Positions 50,380 to 59,270 of a DNA stretch of 64,000 bases are shown here, in pieces. Position 1 is the stretch's first letter. The number at the start of each line of letters is the position of its first letter. The notes beneath the pieces were generated by a model, which was not told the origin of the DNA, ran no database searches, and saw only the letters and a program-made list of their open reading frames with translations. The translations under genes and the position numbers were made by a program. This DNA comes from an uncultured Acidobacteriaceae bacterium. Lineage in GTDB: Bacteria; Acidobacteriota; Terriglobia; Terriglobales; Acidobacteriaceae. Location: contig CALFMO010000008.1 of assembly GCA_937879855.1 (NCBI GenBank), positions 1 to 64,000 on the forward strand. The letters are read 5' to 3'.

Positions 50380-53022
50380 ATGGTTGCCATGAACTTGATT
50401 GGCTCGTACAACTACGCGCTCGTGGCGCTTTCGGTATTGATCGCCATGTTTGCCTCGTACGCTGCTCTAGATCTTGCAGGTCGCGTAACTGCGGCGGGCG
50501 GTTGGACTCGCGCGGTTTGGCTGCTGGGCGGCGCCGGCGCGATGGGGACTGGTATTTGGTCCATGCACTACATTGGGATGCTGGCGTTCATCTTGCCGAT
50601 TCCCGTGGCCTACCATTGGCCAACCGTTCTGCTGTCACTGTTTGCGGCCATTCTCGCGTCGGTGATTGCGCTCTATATGGTGAGCCGACAGAAAATGGGT
50701 GTATCGCGAGCGGTCGGCGGAAGTGCCCTGATGGGCGCGGGTATTGCGAGTATGCATTACATCGGCATGGCCGCCATGCGTTTACGGGCCATCTGCCAGT
50801 TTAATTCCTCGCTTGTCGTCATGTCCGTCGTGTTCGCGGTTCTGATTTCTTTCGCAGCGCTGTGGATTACCCTTCACTTCCGAGATGAGAAGACGGGGAT
50901 CGGCTGGGAAAAGTTAGCCGGGGCCGCCGTGATGGGTGCTGGGATCTCGGTTATGCATTACACCGGGATGGCCGCCGCCAGTTTCATGCCCTCAGGCATG
51001 CCAGTGGACCTGTCTCACGCCGTAAGCATCTCCGCACTTGGCACCGCCGGAATTGCCGCTGTCACCTTTATCGTCCTCGGGTTGGCTCTGCTGACATCCT
51101 GGATGGATAGGCGATTCGCTGCCCAGACGTTGGAACTACAGGAAGAGAAGCTGCAGCGAAGCGAGGCGTATTTGGCGGAGGCGCAGAGGCTCACCCACAC
51201 TGGGAGTTGGGCCTGGCGGCTGGTGGGAGACGTGGCCTTACATCTTTCCGAGGAATGGTATCGCATATACGGCTTGGATCCGGAACAGGGCACGTCGGTT
51301 TGGAAGGAACGGCTGCAACGCATTCATCCGGAGGATCGAGTCAAATGGCAAGAGGCAACCGAGCGAGCAATCGCCAAAAAATCGGATTATGAATTGGAGG
51401 TGCGACTCTTTCTTCCGGGCGGCACCGTGAAATACATCCACACCGTCGGCCATCCTGTTTTGAATTCATCCGGGGAGTTAGTGCAATTCGTGGGCAGCTC
51501 GATGGATGTCACCGAGCGCAGGCAAGCCGAGCAGAAATTCCGTGGGCTTCTGGAGTCCGCTCCGGATGCGATGATCGTGATGAATCGGCAGGGCAAGATC
51601 GTACTGGTCAATGCACAAGTGGAGCGGCTATTTGGGTACCAGCGGGAAGAACTTTTGGGCCAGGAGATCGAAATTTTGGTGCCAGAACGATTTCGGGGCC
51701 GACACCCCAAACACCGCGCGGAGTTCTTCGCCCAGCCACGGGTGCGGCCGATGGGTGCGGGTCTGCAGCTGTATGGACAGCGAAAAGACGGCACGGAGTT
51801 TCCCGTGGAGATCAGTCTCAGTCCCCTGGAGACGGAGGAGGGCAGGCTTGTGTCCGGTGCCATCCGCGACATCACCGAGCGCAAGCGGGCGGAAGAAGCC
51901 CTGCGGCGGAGCGAGGGTTATCTGGAAGAAGCGCAGAGGCTCAGCCAAACGGGCAGTTGGGCCTGGCGATCGGTCGGAGATACAGCATTGCACTTGTCCG
52001 AGGAATGGTATCGCATATACGGCTTCGATCCAGAAGTGGGCATGCCGGCTTGGGAACAACTGCTGGGGCGGATTCATCCGGATGACCGAGCCAAGTGGCA
52101 ACGAACCCTCGATCGCGCGATCCGCGAAAAGTCCGAGTATCAAGTTGAATTCCGAATCCTACTTCCGGACGGTACGGTCAAATACGTCCACACAGTCGGC
52201 CATCCGCTCTTCAACGCCGCCGGGGATTTGGTGGAATTCGTAGGTAGCTCGATGGACATTACAGAACGCAAGCGGGCGGAAGAGGCTCTGCGGCGGGCTC
52301 AGGCCGATCTCGCCCACATCAACCGTGTGAGCATGATGGGGGAATTGGCTGCCTCATTGGCTCATGAGCTCAAACAGCCAATCGCCGCTGCCATAACGAA
52401 CGCCAAAACCTGTGTACGCTGGCTACAGCGCGATACACCGGATGTCGCTGAGGCTTGCGAGGCGGCATTAAGAATGATCAATGACGCAACCCGCGCTGCT
52501 GAGGTTATCGACCGGGTTCGCTCGCTTTACAGGCGAGACACGTCAGACCGGGAGCGGCTTGATGTGAACGCAATCATTCGAGAGATGATCGTTCTGCTGC
52601 ACGACAAAGCGGATCGGAATTGCATTTCAATCCGCACGGAACTCGACTCAGGCCTTCCGCCGATCACAGCGGATCGCGTACAGCTTCAGCAGGTATTAAT
52701 GAACCTGATCCTCAACGGTATCGAATCGATGAAAGATGCGAAAGGTGAACTGACTATCACGTCGAAGAAGACCCCGGATGCTCAACTGTTCGTTTCTGTG
52801 AGTGACTCGGGCATCGGCCTTCCTGGGGGAGAGGTCGACAGGATTTTCGAGGCCTTCTTCACCACCAAAGCGCAGGGCACCGGCATGGGACTGTCCATCA
52901 GTCGGAGGATTATCGAGTGTCACGGAGGTCGTTTGTGGGCGTCGGCCAATTCGGACCGCGGCGCGACATTTCAGTTCACATTGCCCACCGATGTAGCGGC
53001 GTCCTCCCCGTCGGCCGCGTAA
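50380..53022 (+). CDS. MHYT-domain PAS sensor histidine kinase
   Basis: An 880-residue kinase. The N-terminal 250 residues form a seven-helix MHYT sensor with three motifs: SMHYIGMLAF, SMHYIGMAAM and VMHYTGMAAAS, proposed in the family to hold copper and sense O2, CO or NO. Three PAS domains follow at about 265-380, 385-505 and 510-625; the first and third are near duplicates. The phosphoacceptor is in ELAASLAHELKQPIAAA near 663, followed by N, G1, F and G2 boxes (NLILNGIESM, SDSGIGLPGG, FEAFFTTKAQGTG). The transmitter closely resembles that of the kinase at 31927-33897. ATG 50380 or 50389 could start it. No response regulator nearby. Confidence 0.9.
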   Translation: MVAMNLIGSYNYALVALSVLIAMFASYAALDLAGRVTAAGGWTRAVWLLGGAGAMGTGIWSMHYIGMLAFILPIPVAYHWPTVLLSLFAAILASVIALYMVSRQKMGVSRAVGGSALMGAGIASMHYIGMAAMRLRAICQFNSSLVVMSVVFAVLISFAALWITLHFRDEKTGIGWEKLAGAAVMGAGISVMHYTGMAAASFMPSGMPVDLSHAVSISALGTAGIAAVTFIVLGLALLTSWMDRRFAAQTLELQEEKLQRSEAYLAEAQRLTHTGSWAWRLVGDVALHLSEEWYRIYGLDPEQGTSVWKERLQRIHPEDRVKWQEATERAIAKKSDYELEVRLFLPGGTVKYIHTVGHPVLNSSGELVQFVGSSMDVTERRQAEQKFRGLLESAPDAMIVMNRQGKIVLVNAQVERLFGYQREELLGQEIEILVPERFRGRHPKHRAEFFAQPRVRPMGAGLQLYGQRKDGTEFPVEISLSPLETEEGRLVSGAIRDITERKRAEEALRRSEGYLEEAQRLSQTGSWAWRSVGDTALHLSEEWYRIYGFDPEVGMPAWEQLLGRIHPDDRAKWQRTLDRAIREKSEYQVEFRILLPDGTVKYVHTVGHPLFNAAGDLVEFVGSSMDITERKRAEEALRRAQADLAHINRVSMMGELAASLAHELKQPIAAAITNAKTCVRWLQRDTPDVAEACEAALRMINDATRAAEVIDRVRSLYRRDTSDRERLDVNAIIREMIVLLHDKADRNCISIRTELDSGLPPITADRVQLQQVLMNLILNGIESMKDAKGELTITSKKTPDAQLFVSVSDSGIGLPGGEVDRIFEAFFTTKAQGTGMGLSISRRIIECHGGRLWASANSDRGATFQFTLPTDVAASSPSAA

Positions 53023-53076
53023 CATTGGGCATCCCCTCGATGTTCTTGTTCGTCCGGCGCGAAGAACACTCACCGT

Positions 53077-53523
53077 TCAGGGTGAAATGGCATGCCGCGA
53101 TGCCCGGGCACTGGCCGGCTCTGGGGTGTGCAAGTTTAGGTTGACCACTATCGGATCCTGTCCGTCCCTCACGACCACTGCTTCGCAGGTCTCATTTGGG
53201 CTGGCATTGATCTCCTGATGCGGCACGTAAGGTGGAACGTAAATAGAGTCGCCCGGCATGGCTTCATCGCTCAGTTCCAGTTGATCGCCCCATCGCATTC
53301 GAATGCGGCCCTTGACCACGTAAAGCACGGTCTCCAGTTCTCCATGGTGATGCGGCCCGGTCCTGGCATCCGCCTGAACCACCATTGTGCCGGCCCACAA
53401 CTTGCTCGCTCCGGCTTTGGCATGGGTTATCGCAGCGGCGCGCGTCATGCCCGACGTCTGTGGTGTATTCAAATCAAGTTCATCCGAATGTACGATTTTG
53501 ACCCCATGTTTTGCCCAATCCAT
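53077..53523 (-). CDS. Cupin-domain protein
   Basis: About 148 residues from ATG 53523, which has AGAGG at good spacing (open frame to 53715). One cupin barrel with metal-site motifs TGPHHHGELETVLYVVKGRI (H-x-H...E) and IYVPPYVPHQEINAS (second His). Single-cupin proteins of this size include small isomerases, dioxygenases and sensors; the length and the run HHHGE suggest an enzyme or metal-dependent binding protein, but the substrate is unknown. It is convergent with the MHYT kinase gene, whose stop is 55 bases away. Confidence 0.8.
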   Translation of the reverse strand: MDWAKHGVKIVHSDELDLNTPQTSGMTRAAAITHAKAGASKLWAGTMVVQADARTGPHHHGELETVLYVVKGRIRMRWGDQLELSDEAMPGDSIYVPPYVPHQEINASPNETCEAVVVRDGQDPIVVNLNLHTPEPASARASRHAISP

Positions 53524-53926
53524 TGGTATGCCTCTGGTGGAGTTCTGCATTTTTGTGGCCGCGAACCCGGGGCTGAGCGCGATGCCTCGACCTAAGCTCC
53601 GAGGAGCTGACAAGGGATATTGATCAGTCGAATTCGGTGCCTCCATAGCGTCGCGCCGGATCGAATGAAGTGCAGCGTCGGATAGTTTGCCGCCGCTTCT
53701 AGTAATAGCCCCCAAGTTCTAAGGATTCAAAGTGCTCATATCCATGCCGACGGGAATATTCCTGCAAGTGTCTCGGTGTCGGTATGACTGCTGGTTGACT
53801 GGGTGTCGAAGGAGGGACGCAAGCTTTAGAGGGAATGCAAACTTGTCAAAAGCTGATTGCCGACGCGGCCTTCCGATTTTTTCGCGCATTCAACAACTTG
53901 CCGCGATTCTCTGCTCCGCTCAGGTT
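53524..53926. other. 403-bp interval between divergent genes
   Basis: Contains the upstream region of the cupin gene (- strand) and leads to the sigma-54 promoter at 53927. No coding frame of good composition seen. A weak GG-N10-GC match on the - strand near 53542-53558 was judged not convincing. Confidence 0.35.
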
Positions 53927-53942
53927 TGGTATTCCCTTTGCA
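53927..53942 (+). promoter_or_regulatory. Sigma-54 (-24/-12) promoter
   Basis: TGGTATTCCCTTTGCA has GG at 53928-53929 and GC at 53940-53941, ten bases apart, and a perfect TTGCA at -12. It lies 74 bases before the ATG of the secreted-protein gene at 54016. A predicted start near 53954 gives a leader of about 60 bases. Confidence 0.55.
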
Positions 53943-54015
53943 TAGTTGGGTTGGGGGCGCATTCCTGTCGGAATGGCAAGCCCAGACTCCGCACATGAAC
54001 CTAGGAGAAAACAGA

Positions 54016-54450
54016 ATGAACAAGTTCAAGAACTTTATTTTGTACGTGGGATTGCTATCGGTCTTGGGTGCCATCCCTGCGGTGGCGCAGATCGCCCATA
54101 GTGTGACTTTCGATGCGCCGTCAGAGTTTTACGCAGGGAACGCGAGAATGCCTGCGGGCAGCTATAGAGTGACGCAGCCGGACGTAGACTCGAGCCTTTT
54201 GTTAGTCGAAACCGTTGACGGTTCGCACTCGGCCTTCGTTGAGTATGACGTCGCCTCCACAAATACTACTCATGCGCAGAGCGACGTTACTTTCAACAAG
54301 TATGGCAACGTCGATTTTCTGAGCGCCATCTGGGTCGAAGGACGAAAGTCCGAGATGCAGATCCTGCAGTCGAAATTTGAGCAGAACACGGCCAAAGCAG
54401 CGGCCGCGAAAAAACATTCGCTGTCAGCCAAGAGTGCCGGCCAGCCGTAG
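54016..54450 (+). CDS. Secreted protein, unknown family
   Basis: About 144 residues with a signal peptide (FILYVGLLSVLGAIPAVAQ) after AGGAG; the upstream open frame (from 53857) is not conserved-looking. The mature part is beta-rich: SVTFDAPSEFYAGNARMPAG, SYRVTQPDVDSSLLLVETVD and FVEYDVAST, ending with an Ala/Lys/Ser tail. The phrase F-x-A-G-N-x-x-x-P-A-G-x-Y is seen in many small acidobacterial secreted proteins of unknown role. It is preceded by a sigma-54-type promoter and followed by another secreted protein gene 49 bases on. Confidence 0.75.
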   Translation: MNKFKNFILYVGLLSVLGAIPAVAQIAHSVTFDAPSEFYAGNARMPAGSYRVTQPDVDSSLLLVETVDGSHSAFVEYDVASTNTTHAQSDVTFNKYGNVDFLSAIWVEGRKSEMQILQSKFEQNTAKAAAAKKHSLSAKSAGQP

Positions 54451-54499
54451 TGACCGAGCCGACACACTAGGAACTTTTTAACAACTAAAAGGAGAAATC

Positions 54500-55036
54500 A
54501 TGAAACTACAAAGCACTAAATTACTTTCAATCGCGCTGTTTTTTGTCTTGACCGCTGCGGCCTTCGCCCAGCAGGTGAAGACCGACTACGATCACAGCGC
54601 AAACTTCGGACAATACAAAACGTACTCTTGGGAAAAGGTAAAGACCAAAGATCCGCTGATGGTTGACCGCATCAAGGACGCGGTGAATGCAGCCCTCAGC
54701 GCCAAAGGCTGGACCCAGGTGGAATCGAATGGCGATGTGTCAGTTGTCGCCATGGAGATCACGCAGAATCAACAGACTCTCAATACGTTTTACGACAGCT
54801 TTGGAGGCGGTTGGCGTTGGAGAGGATTTGGTGGGTTCGGGGAGGCAACGACGACAACCGATACCTATCAGGTCGGTACCCTGGTCGTCGATCTATTTGA
54901 TGCCAAGGCCAAGAACCTAATCTGGCGAGGCTCGTCCAGCGACACGCTTTCCAACAATCCCGATAAGAACACAAAGAACCTCGACAAGGGAGTGAAAAAG
55001 ATGTTCGGACATTTTCCGCCCGAGGCGAAAAACTAA
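54500..55036 (+). CDS. DUF4136-family lipoprotein-like secreted protein
   Basis: A 178-residue protein with a signal peptide (LLSIALFFVLTAAAFAQQ) and the DUF4136 pattern: VKTDYDHSANFGQYKTYSWE near the mature N-terminus, IKDAVNAALSAKGW, DVSVVAMEITQNQQTLNTFY and the C-terminal LVVDLFDAKAKNLIWRGSSS. The glycine-tryptophan-rich loop (GGGWRWRGFGGFGEATTTTD) in the middle is also usual for the family, whose function is unknown. Strong GGAG before ATG. Probably co-transcribed with the secreted protein gene at 54016. Confidence 0.88.
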   Translation: MKLQSTKLLSIALFFVLTAAAFAQQVKTDYDHSANFGQYKTYSWEKVKTKDPLMVDRIKDAVNAALSAKGWTQVESNGDVSVVAMEITQNQQTLNTFYDSFGGGWRWRGFGGFGEATTTTDTYQVGTLVVDLFDAKAKNLIWRGSSSDTLSNNPDKNTKNLDKGVKKMFGHFPPEAKN

Positions 55037-55237
55037 CGCTTGAAGTCGGAGGGTGGCTTGGGCGTTGATAGTTAGCCCAGCCCCCTTGCGACGGAAGCGA
55101 TATCCAAGTGGATGAGAGGTGCTCAGGTCCTGCTCACGAATCGGAGACGAAGCGTGGTAATCCACCTTTACCGAAGCAATAGCCAAAATAATTGGTGCGC
55201 TTCTACGGAAGAACTTGGCTGTTGAGGAGAATTACTG

Positions 55238-55714
55238 ATGATCGAGAGTCTTACAGGTACTCACGCTGATTGGATTGTAGGAATCGCTCGCGTCGTCTTG
55301 GGAATCATATTCTTTGCTCACGGCGCTCAGAAAATGCTGGGCTGGTATGGCGGGTCGGGTCTTGCGAGCACGATGCGCACGTTCACCGAACATCTACACC
55401 TTCCATCAACTCTGGCCTTTCTTGTGATCGCCGGGGAATTGGTCAGCGGGATCGGACTCATCGTCGGACTGTTCAGCAGAATTGCCGCGCTATTCATCGT
55501 GCTCACCATGGTGGGCGCGATTGCAACTGTGCATTTTCGATTCGGCCTCTTTATGGACTGGTTCGGAAGCCAGAAAGGACACGGGATTGAGTACCATCTG
55601 CTGGCGATCGCGCTGGCGTTGCTAGTGGTCGTTAAGGGCGCGGGAGCGTTCTCGTTAGATGGGCTTGTCCACCAATATGTTTCACGAGTCGAACAGTCCA
55701 GCGCAGGCAGATGA
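55238..55714 (+). CDS. DoxX-family membrane protein (second copy)
   Basis: A 158-residue four-helix protein with the DoxX signatures VLGIIFFAHGAQKMLGWYGG, GELVSGIGLIVGLFSRIAAL and HLLAIALALLVVVKGAG. It is clearly paralogous to the gene at 28204-28689: motif order, glycine patterns and even the MDWFGSQKGHG/MNWVGTQKGEG loop agree. It stands alone, with GAGG before its ATG, 201 bases after the DUF4136 gene and opposite a K+ channel gene. Role likely in redox or quinone metabolism, unproven. Confidence 0.88.
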   Translation: MIESLTGTHADWIVGIARVVLGIIFFAHGAQKMLGWYGGSGLASTMRTFTEHLHLPSTLAFLVIAGELVSGIGLIVGLFSRIAALFIVLTMVGAIATVHFRFGLFMDWFGSQKGHGIEYHLLAIALALLVVVKGAGAFSLDGLVHQYVSRVEQSSAGR

Positions 55715-55770
55715 CTGCTCACTCTTGTCCTAGATCCCTTGAGGTCGATGACGCCGTTCCCCCGATTGTG

Positions 55771-56496
55771 TCAGGGGTCTACTCTTCCGTCAGATCGCGC
55801 CTGCAAGGCCATTCCCACCAGCGTCGCCATCAGGATTGCAGGATAAAGTTGTCCAATTAGAGCTTCCGCCGTTGCCAGGGACCGCGCAATGCGATGTTCC
55901 GGATACGCATCACCGTAGCTTACGCTGGTCAGGGTGGAAAAGCTGAATTGGATCAAATGACTGGGTTCACCAGTCACTGTTCCAGCGATAGTGGACTGGA
56001 AACGGATTGCATCGGGACGCTCTAGTATGAGTACCTTGTATCCGAACGCCCAGGTCAGCCCGATGAGCAAGTAGGCGGCGACTCCGCCCATGACTCTGTG
56101 CACACTAACGCGCCCAGGACGAAACGTGTGGCGCAAAGTCATCACTACCAGGATCGCCATCCCGGATACTTTCAGAGCGGTATCTGCGCCCAAATGTGCG
56201 AGCGACGAATTGAATTCGACGATTAAATCCGCTGCGAACTCGAGGACAGTCAACCCAACGACTAGGTACATCAGGATCTTCTGTCGAATGGTTGCGACAG
56301 CGCCGGAGAAAAGCATGAATGCGAACACCAAGTCTAATCCTATTCGCCCGGGCCGTGACAGGCGAATCATGGGAACAAAAATAATGATGATCACCAGAAG
56401 GGCGAGGAAGGAACTCATTCCCCGATCTTCGACCCAGAAGGGAAACAGCGGGGTGTCCGTCGGTTTTTGTGCCACCTGATTTGTGGATGCGTGCAT
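55771..56496 (-). CDS. Two-helix-type potassium channel
   Basis: About 241 residues from ATG 56496 (the frame is open by GTG to 56556). Six or so hydrophobic segments: an N-terminal bundle (SFLALLVIIIIFVPMIRL, FAFMLFSGAVATIRQ, YLVVGLTVLEFAADLIVEF), then a linker and a pore domain. The pore loop reads QFSFSTLTSVSYGDAYPEH, where the usual TVGYGD is SVSYGD, followed by the last helix (LIGQLYPAILMATLVGMALQ). The layout resembles voltage- or ligand-independent K+ channels without a C-terminal RCK domain. The filter change could alter selectivity or gating. Confidence 0.8.
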   Translation of the reverse strand: MHASTNQVAQKPTDTPLFPFWVEDRGMSSFLALLVIIIIFVPMIRLSRPGRIGLDLVFAFMLFSGAVATIRQKILMYLVVGLTVLEFAADLIVEFNSSLAHLGADTALKVSGMAILVVMTLRHTFRPGRVSVHRVMGGVAAYLLIGLTWAFGYKVLILERPDAIRFQSTIAGTVTGEPSHLIQFSFSTLTSVSYGDAYPEHRIARSLATAEALIGQLYPAILMATLVGMALQARSDGRVDP

Positions 56497-56595
56497 GTTT
56501 GTCAAACAAAATGCCCGGACGGCGGAAGCCCAGCGAAAAGGAAAAGTTGAGGCCACAGAATTTGATCGCTCTGTGGCCGCATCGTGTAATTAGCT

Positions 56596-57480
56596 TCACG
56601 CTGCCGGATGCCAACTCGGACCGGTGCGGACTTTCATCTGTGGGGCGATCGTCGTGGTTTCGGGGCCGAGGTCTTTTTCGAACACCGTTCCCCTCCGGGT
56701 GACTACGAAAGTCTTGACTCCTGATGATTGGTAATCCGCGGGATACGCGATTAAGGTCAAACCTTTCTTGCTATGAACATCCGCGTGCGATGAGGAGTTC
56801 CGCGCCACGATGCGGAAATAGTAGCCATGAAAAGGATTGGGTTCATTGTTGTCTGCATTCGTTGCACCAGCAGAGGACAGGCTCTCGGCGAATCGCGTGA
56901 TTGGGTCTTCGCTATCCGCCTTGGCGTCGGCTGCGTTTTTTGCCAGAGCGTATTCCTCGCACACTTGAATTGCGGTGGTCTCGTTTTCCCCGATTCTGCG
57001 GAACAGGATCTCCTGCCTTCCGCGGTCGGAATCGAAATACCATGCCCCGTTCTTGGAGACTAATGGGAGGGGGAAGGGCCAGTTTTCTGCGCCGATGTAC
57101 AAAACCGTACTTCCGTCGGGTTCTTGGACCAGGCGGTGCATCTCCCGATATTTCTGGTTGAACTCCTCGCGTTCGAGCTTGTCTTGCTCTTCGTCGCTTG
57201 AGGAAGTGACTTCCTTCCCGGCTCCGAGAATGGTTTCCAAAGCCGACTCATCCTCCTTTTGCGTGGCCTGATAGAGGGCGTCGCTTGCCTCGCCAGGGGA
57301 CGCGAACGTTTTCTGCCGCGCCTCCTGAGCAAAGCTCGATTTGGCAAAGCCCACCACAAGCAGCAAGCCCAATAGAAACAGGGTAAGGACGGCGGATGCG
57401 AATCCGTAGGCCAGTCTCACAGTGAATGTTTCAAATGCTTCAAGCTTCATATTGTTAGCGCGCATGAGTTGATTCTCCAT
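56596..57480 (-). CDS. DUF2950-family protein
   Basis: A 294-residue exported protein with a transmembrane/signal helix (FASAVLTLFLLGLLLVVGFA near 30-50) and the DUF2950 core: FASPGEASDALYQATQKEDE near 62, REMHRLVQEPDGSTVLYIGA, ENWPFPLPLVSKNGAWYFDS and GREILFRRIGENE, then FHGYYFRIVARN and VKTFVVTRRGTVFEKDLGPE near the end. The family has no known function and in many Proteobacteria and Acidobacteria lies beside DUF3300, as here: it starts 33 bases after the DUF3300 stop, so they are co-transcribed. Start could also be at the internal Met codons just after 57480. Confidence 0.9.
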   Translation of the reverse strand: MENQLMRANNMKLEAFETFTVRLAYGFASAVLTLFLLGLLLVVGFAKSSFAQEARQKTFASPGEASDALYQATQKEDESALETILGAGKEVTSSSDEEQDKLEREEFNQKYREMHRLVQEPDGSTVLYIGAENWPFPLPLVSKNGAWYFDSDRGRQEILFRRIGENETTAIQVCEEYALAKNAADAKADSEDPITRFAESLSSAGATNADNNEPNPFHGYYFRIVARNSSSHADVHSKKGLTLIAYPADYQSSGVKTFVVTRRGTVFEKDLGPETTTIAPQMKVRTGPSWHPAA

Positions 57481-57513
57481 ATCATCAGTTGGGTTTGATG
57501 TAATTAAGCCGAA

Positions 57514-58581
57514 TCACCGGTGACCGCCGCCGCCGTGGAAGCCTCCGCCGCCATGGAAGCCTCCACCTCCGTGGAAACCCCCACCGAAGCTTGACTGCCC
57601 GCGAGAAGAGAAGCCTCGTGCGTCTGCCCCATGATTGAAGCCGCTGAAGGCACCCGAATGAGTGCCGGCCTGGGCATGCGATGCAAATGCATGATCGCCA
57701 CCCGCAAATCCTCTTGCTCCTCCGCCATGAAATCCGCCGTCTCCATGGAATCCACCGGCGTGATCAAAGTGCTCGCGATTGGCGAAAACTCTGCTGTGGG
57801 ATACGTAGCCGTGGTGGTCGAACATGACCCCGTGGTGCCAATCGTATCCCCAGTGTCCCCATCCCCAGCCAAAACCGCCAAAGAGACCGATTCCAAAGCC
57901 GAAGCCCCATGCGAAACCTGGCCCGGTGAGGTACAGTCCGGGATACCAGTACCAGCCCGGCCAGATCCCAATGGGCGCGCCATAGACGAGCCAAGGATCA
58001 TACTCGGGAACGTAAACAACCTCAGGGTCCGCGGGCTCGATCACAATGGTTTGCCCTTGCTTGCTCACCTTTTCCTGCGATGTGCTCTTTAAGTTGCCGG
58101 CCTTTTGCGCACGGTCGCGCATCACCTGAACAGCATTCATCACGTCCTGTTGTTGATTGACGTAAGCATCACCGAGCGACGAGGTCCAAGAGAGATTCTT
58201 GTCCATGTTGGCGAGCACGGAAGGAAACTCGGTGAGGGCCTTCACACTCGGATCCCAAGGTTGCTTATCGACTTCTTTTCCGAGTTGCTCACCCTTGAGG
58301 TCGGTATGTTGCTGCAGCCAACGGTCTGCTTCCACGACCTGATCGGGATAGGTGGCTGCTGCGAGGATCTGTGCCACCAGAGCATCGGGATCCAGCGCGA
58401 TCGGCGCGACCAATTGCTGCAACTGTTCGGGCGTCTGTTTCGCCGCTTGAACTGGCGGTGGCGGAACGGATTGGTCCGGCTGCGCGGCGAAGCCTCCGGG
58501 CGCGGTGGCTAATACAAGGCAACATGAGAGAAAAAGGGACAAGCTCTGTTTTAGGAATTTCACAAACGGTTCTCCTTCCAT
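57514..58581 (-). CDS. DUF3300-family protein with Gly/His repeat tail
   Basis: About 355 residues from ATG 58581, which begins a signal peptide (FLKQSLSLFLSCCLVLATAP). DUF3300 core: QLQQLVAPIALDPDALVAQI near 48, YPDQVVEADRWLQQH, NMDKNLSWTSSLGDAYVNQQ and VVYVPEYDPWLVYG. Then a Gly/Trp/Tyr-rich zone and a tail of GGGFHG repeats at the C-terminus ending GGGGHR, possibly metal-binding. The DNA shows matching tandem repeats of about 18 bases from 57530 to 57590. The pair with DUF2950 suggests a joint envelope function that is unknown. Confidence 0.9.
   Translation of the reverse strand: MEGEPFVKFLKQSLSLFLSCCLVLATAPGGFAAQPDQSVPPPPVQAAKQTPEQLQQLVAPIALDPDALVAQILAAATYPDQVVEADRWLQQHTDLKGEQLGKEVDKQPWDPSVKALTEFPSVLANMDKNLSWTSSLGDAYVNQQQDVMNAVQVMRDRAQKAGNLKSTSQEKVSKQGQTIVIEPADPEVVYVPEYDPWLVYGAPIGIWPGWYWYPGLYLTGPGFAWGFGFGIGLFGGFGWGWGHWGYDWHHGVMFDHHGYVSHSRVFANREHFDHAGGFHGDGGFHGGGARGFAGGDHAFASHAQAGTHSGAFSGFNHGADARGFSSRGQSSFGGGFHGGGGFHGGGGFHGGGGHR
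57530..57590. repeat. Short tandem repeats in the DUF3300 tail
   Basis: Three or so imperfect copies of an 18-base unit (like CCTCCGCCGCCATGGAAG) encode GGGFHG on the - strand. Copy number likely varies by slippage and would change tail length. Confidence 0.6.
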
Positions 58582-59270
58582 CGATCGCCTCCGCGAACGA
58601 CTGTAGATGTTTCCCCAGTGATGCAAATGGAAACGTCACAAACTATCGTTTTCAGCTGGCCAGATTGGCGGCACGTCGAGGTTCAAGCTGCCGAAACGTG
58701 AGCGGACACGACAGATGGTCGCATTGACATGCGATTTCCACGTCTTCGCTTCCGGCGTCCCGTCAGGCTTCGCCGCAATATTCTTCGCTATCCTGTACAT
58801 CGCACAGACATGGTAAGTGCGCGCACTTCTTCGTCCTTTGATTCGCCATTACGATTCAATCCTTTTCTGGTCGCTTTTCCGATCCCTACGACTTCCAATG
58901 CTTGACGTGATTCCGTTCGTTCAACCAAGGCGAGTAAGTTTCTGGAATTAACTCAAGGTCGTCAGTTCGGTGATCACGCTCTCCACAATTGCATTCGGCT
59001 CGCCAAACCCGCGTCGCCGCTCGCACGGCTTTTCAGGGTTTTGCGCTAGGCAATAAAACTGAACGAAATCTCGGGTGTCGACGGGCCGATAGTGCGTCAG
59101 TATTTGGACGGCCCTCGAGATCGCATCCATTCTTATGGAAGTGAGATTCCAGTTGAGTTTGGAGTCTCGACGCTCTTAAGTGAATGGATCTATTTGTGTC
59201 TTGGCACTCTGACTCTCCTTCCATCGACTGGAATAAGACGTGCTCTCGCAACAGGAGAAAGTGAGGTCCA
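58582..59270. other. 689-bp gene-free stretch
   Basis: Between the DUF3300 gene (- strand) and the membrane protein gene (+ strand); divergent promoters are expected. I saw no coding frame of good composition, no -24/-12 match at the right spacing and no strong hairpin. Confidence 0.4.

Noticed and set aside
53542..53558. Fourth sigma-54 promoter on the - strand before the cupin gene
   Set aside because: Spacing fits but TGGCA is poorly matched and it lies too near the start codon.
57530..57590. CRISPR-like short repeats
   Set aside because: Repeats are contiguous without spacers and encode the Gly/His tail of DUF3300.
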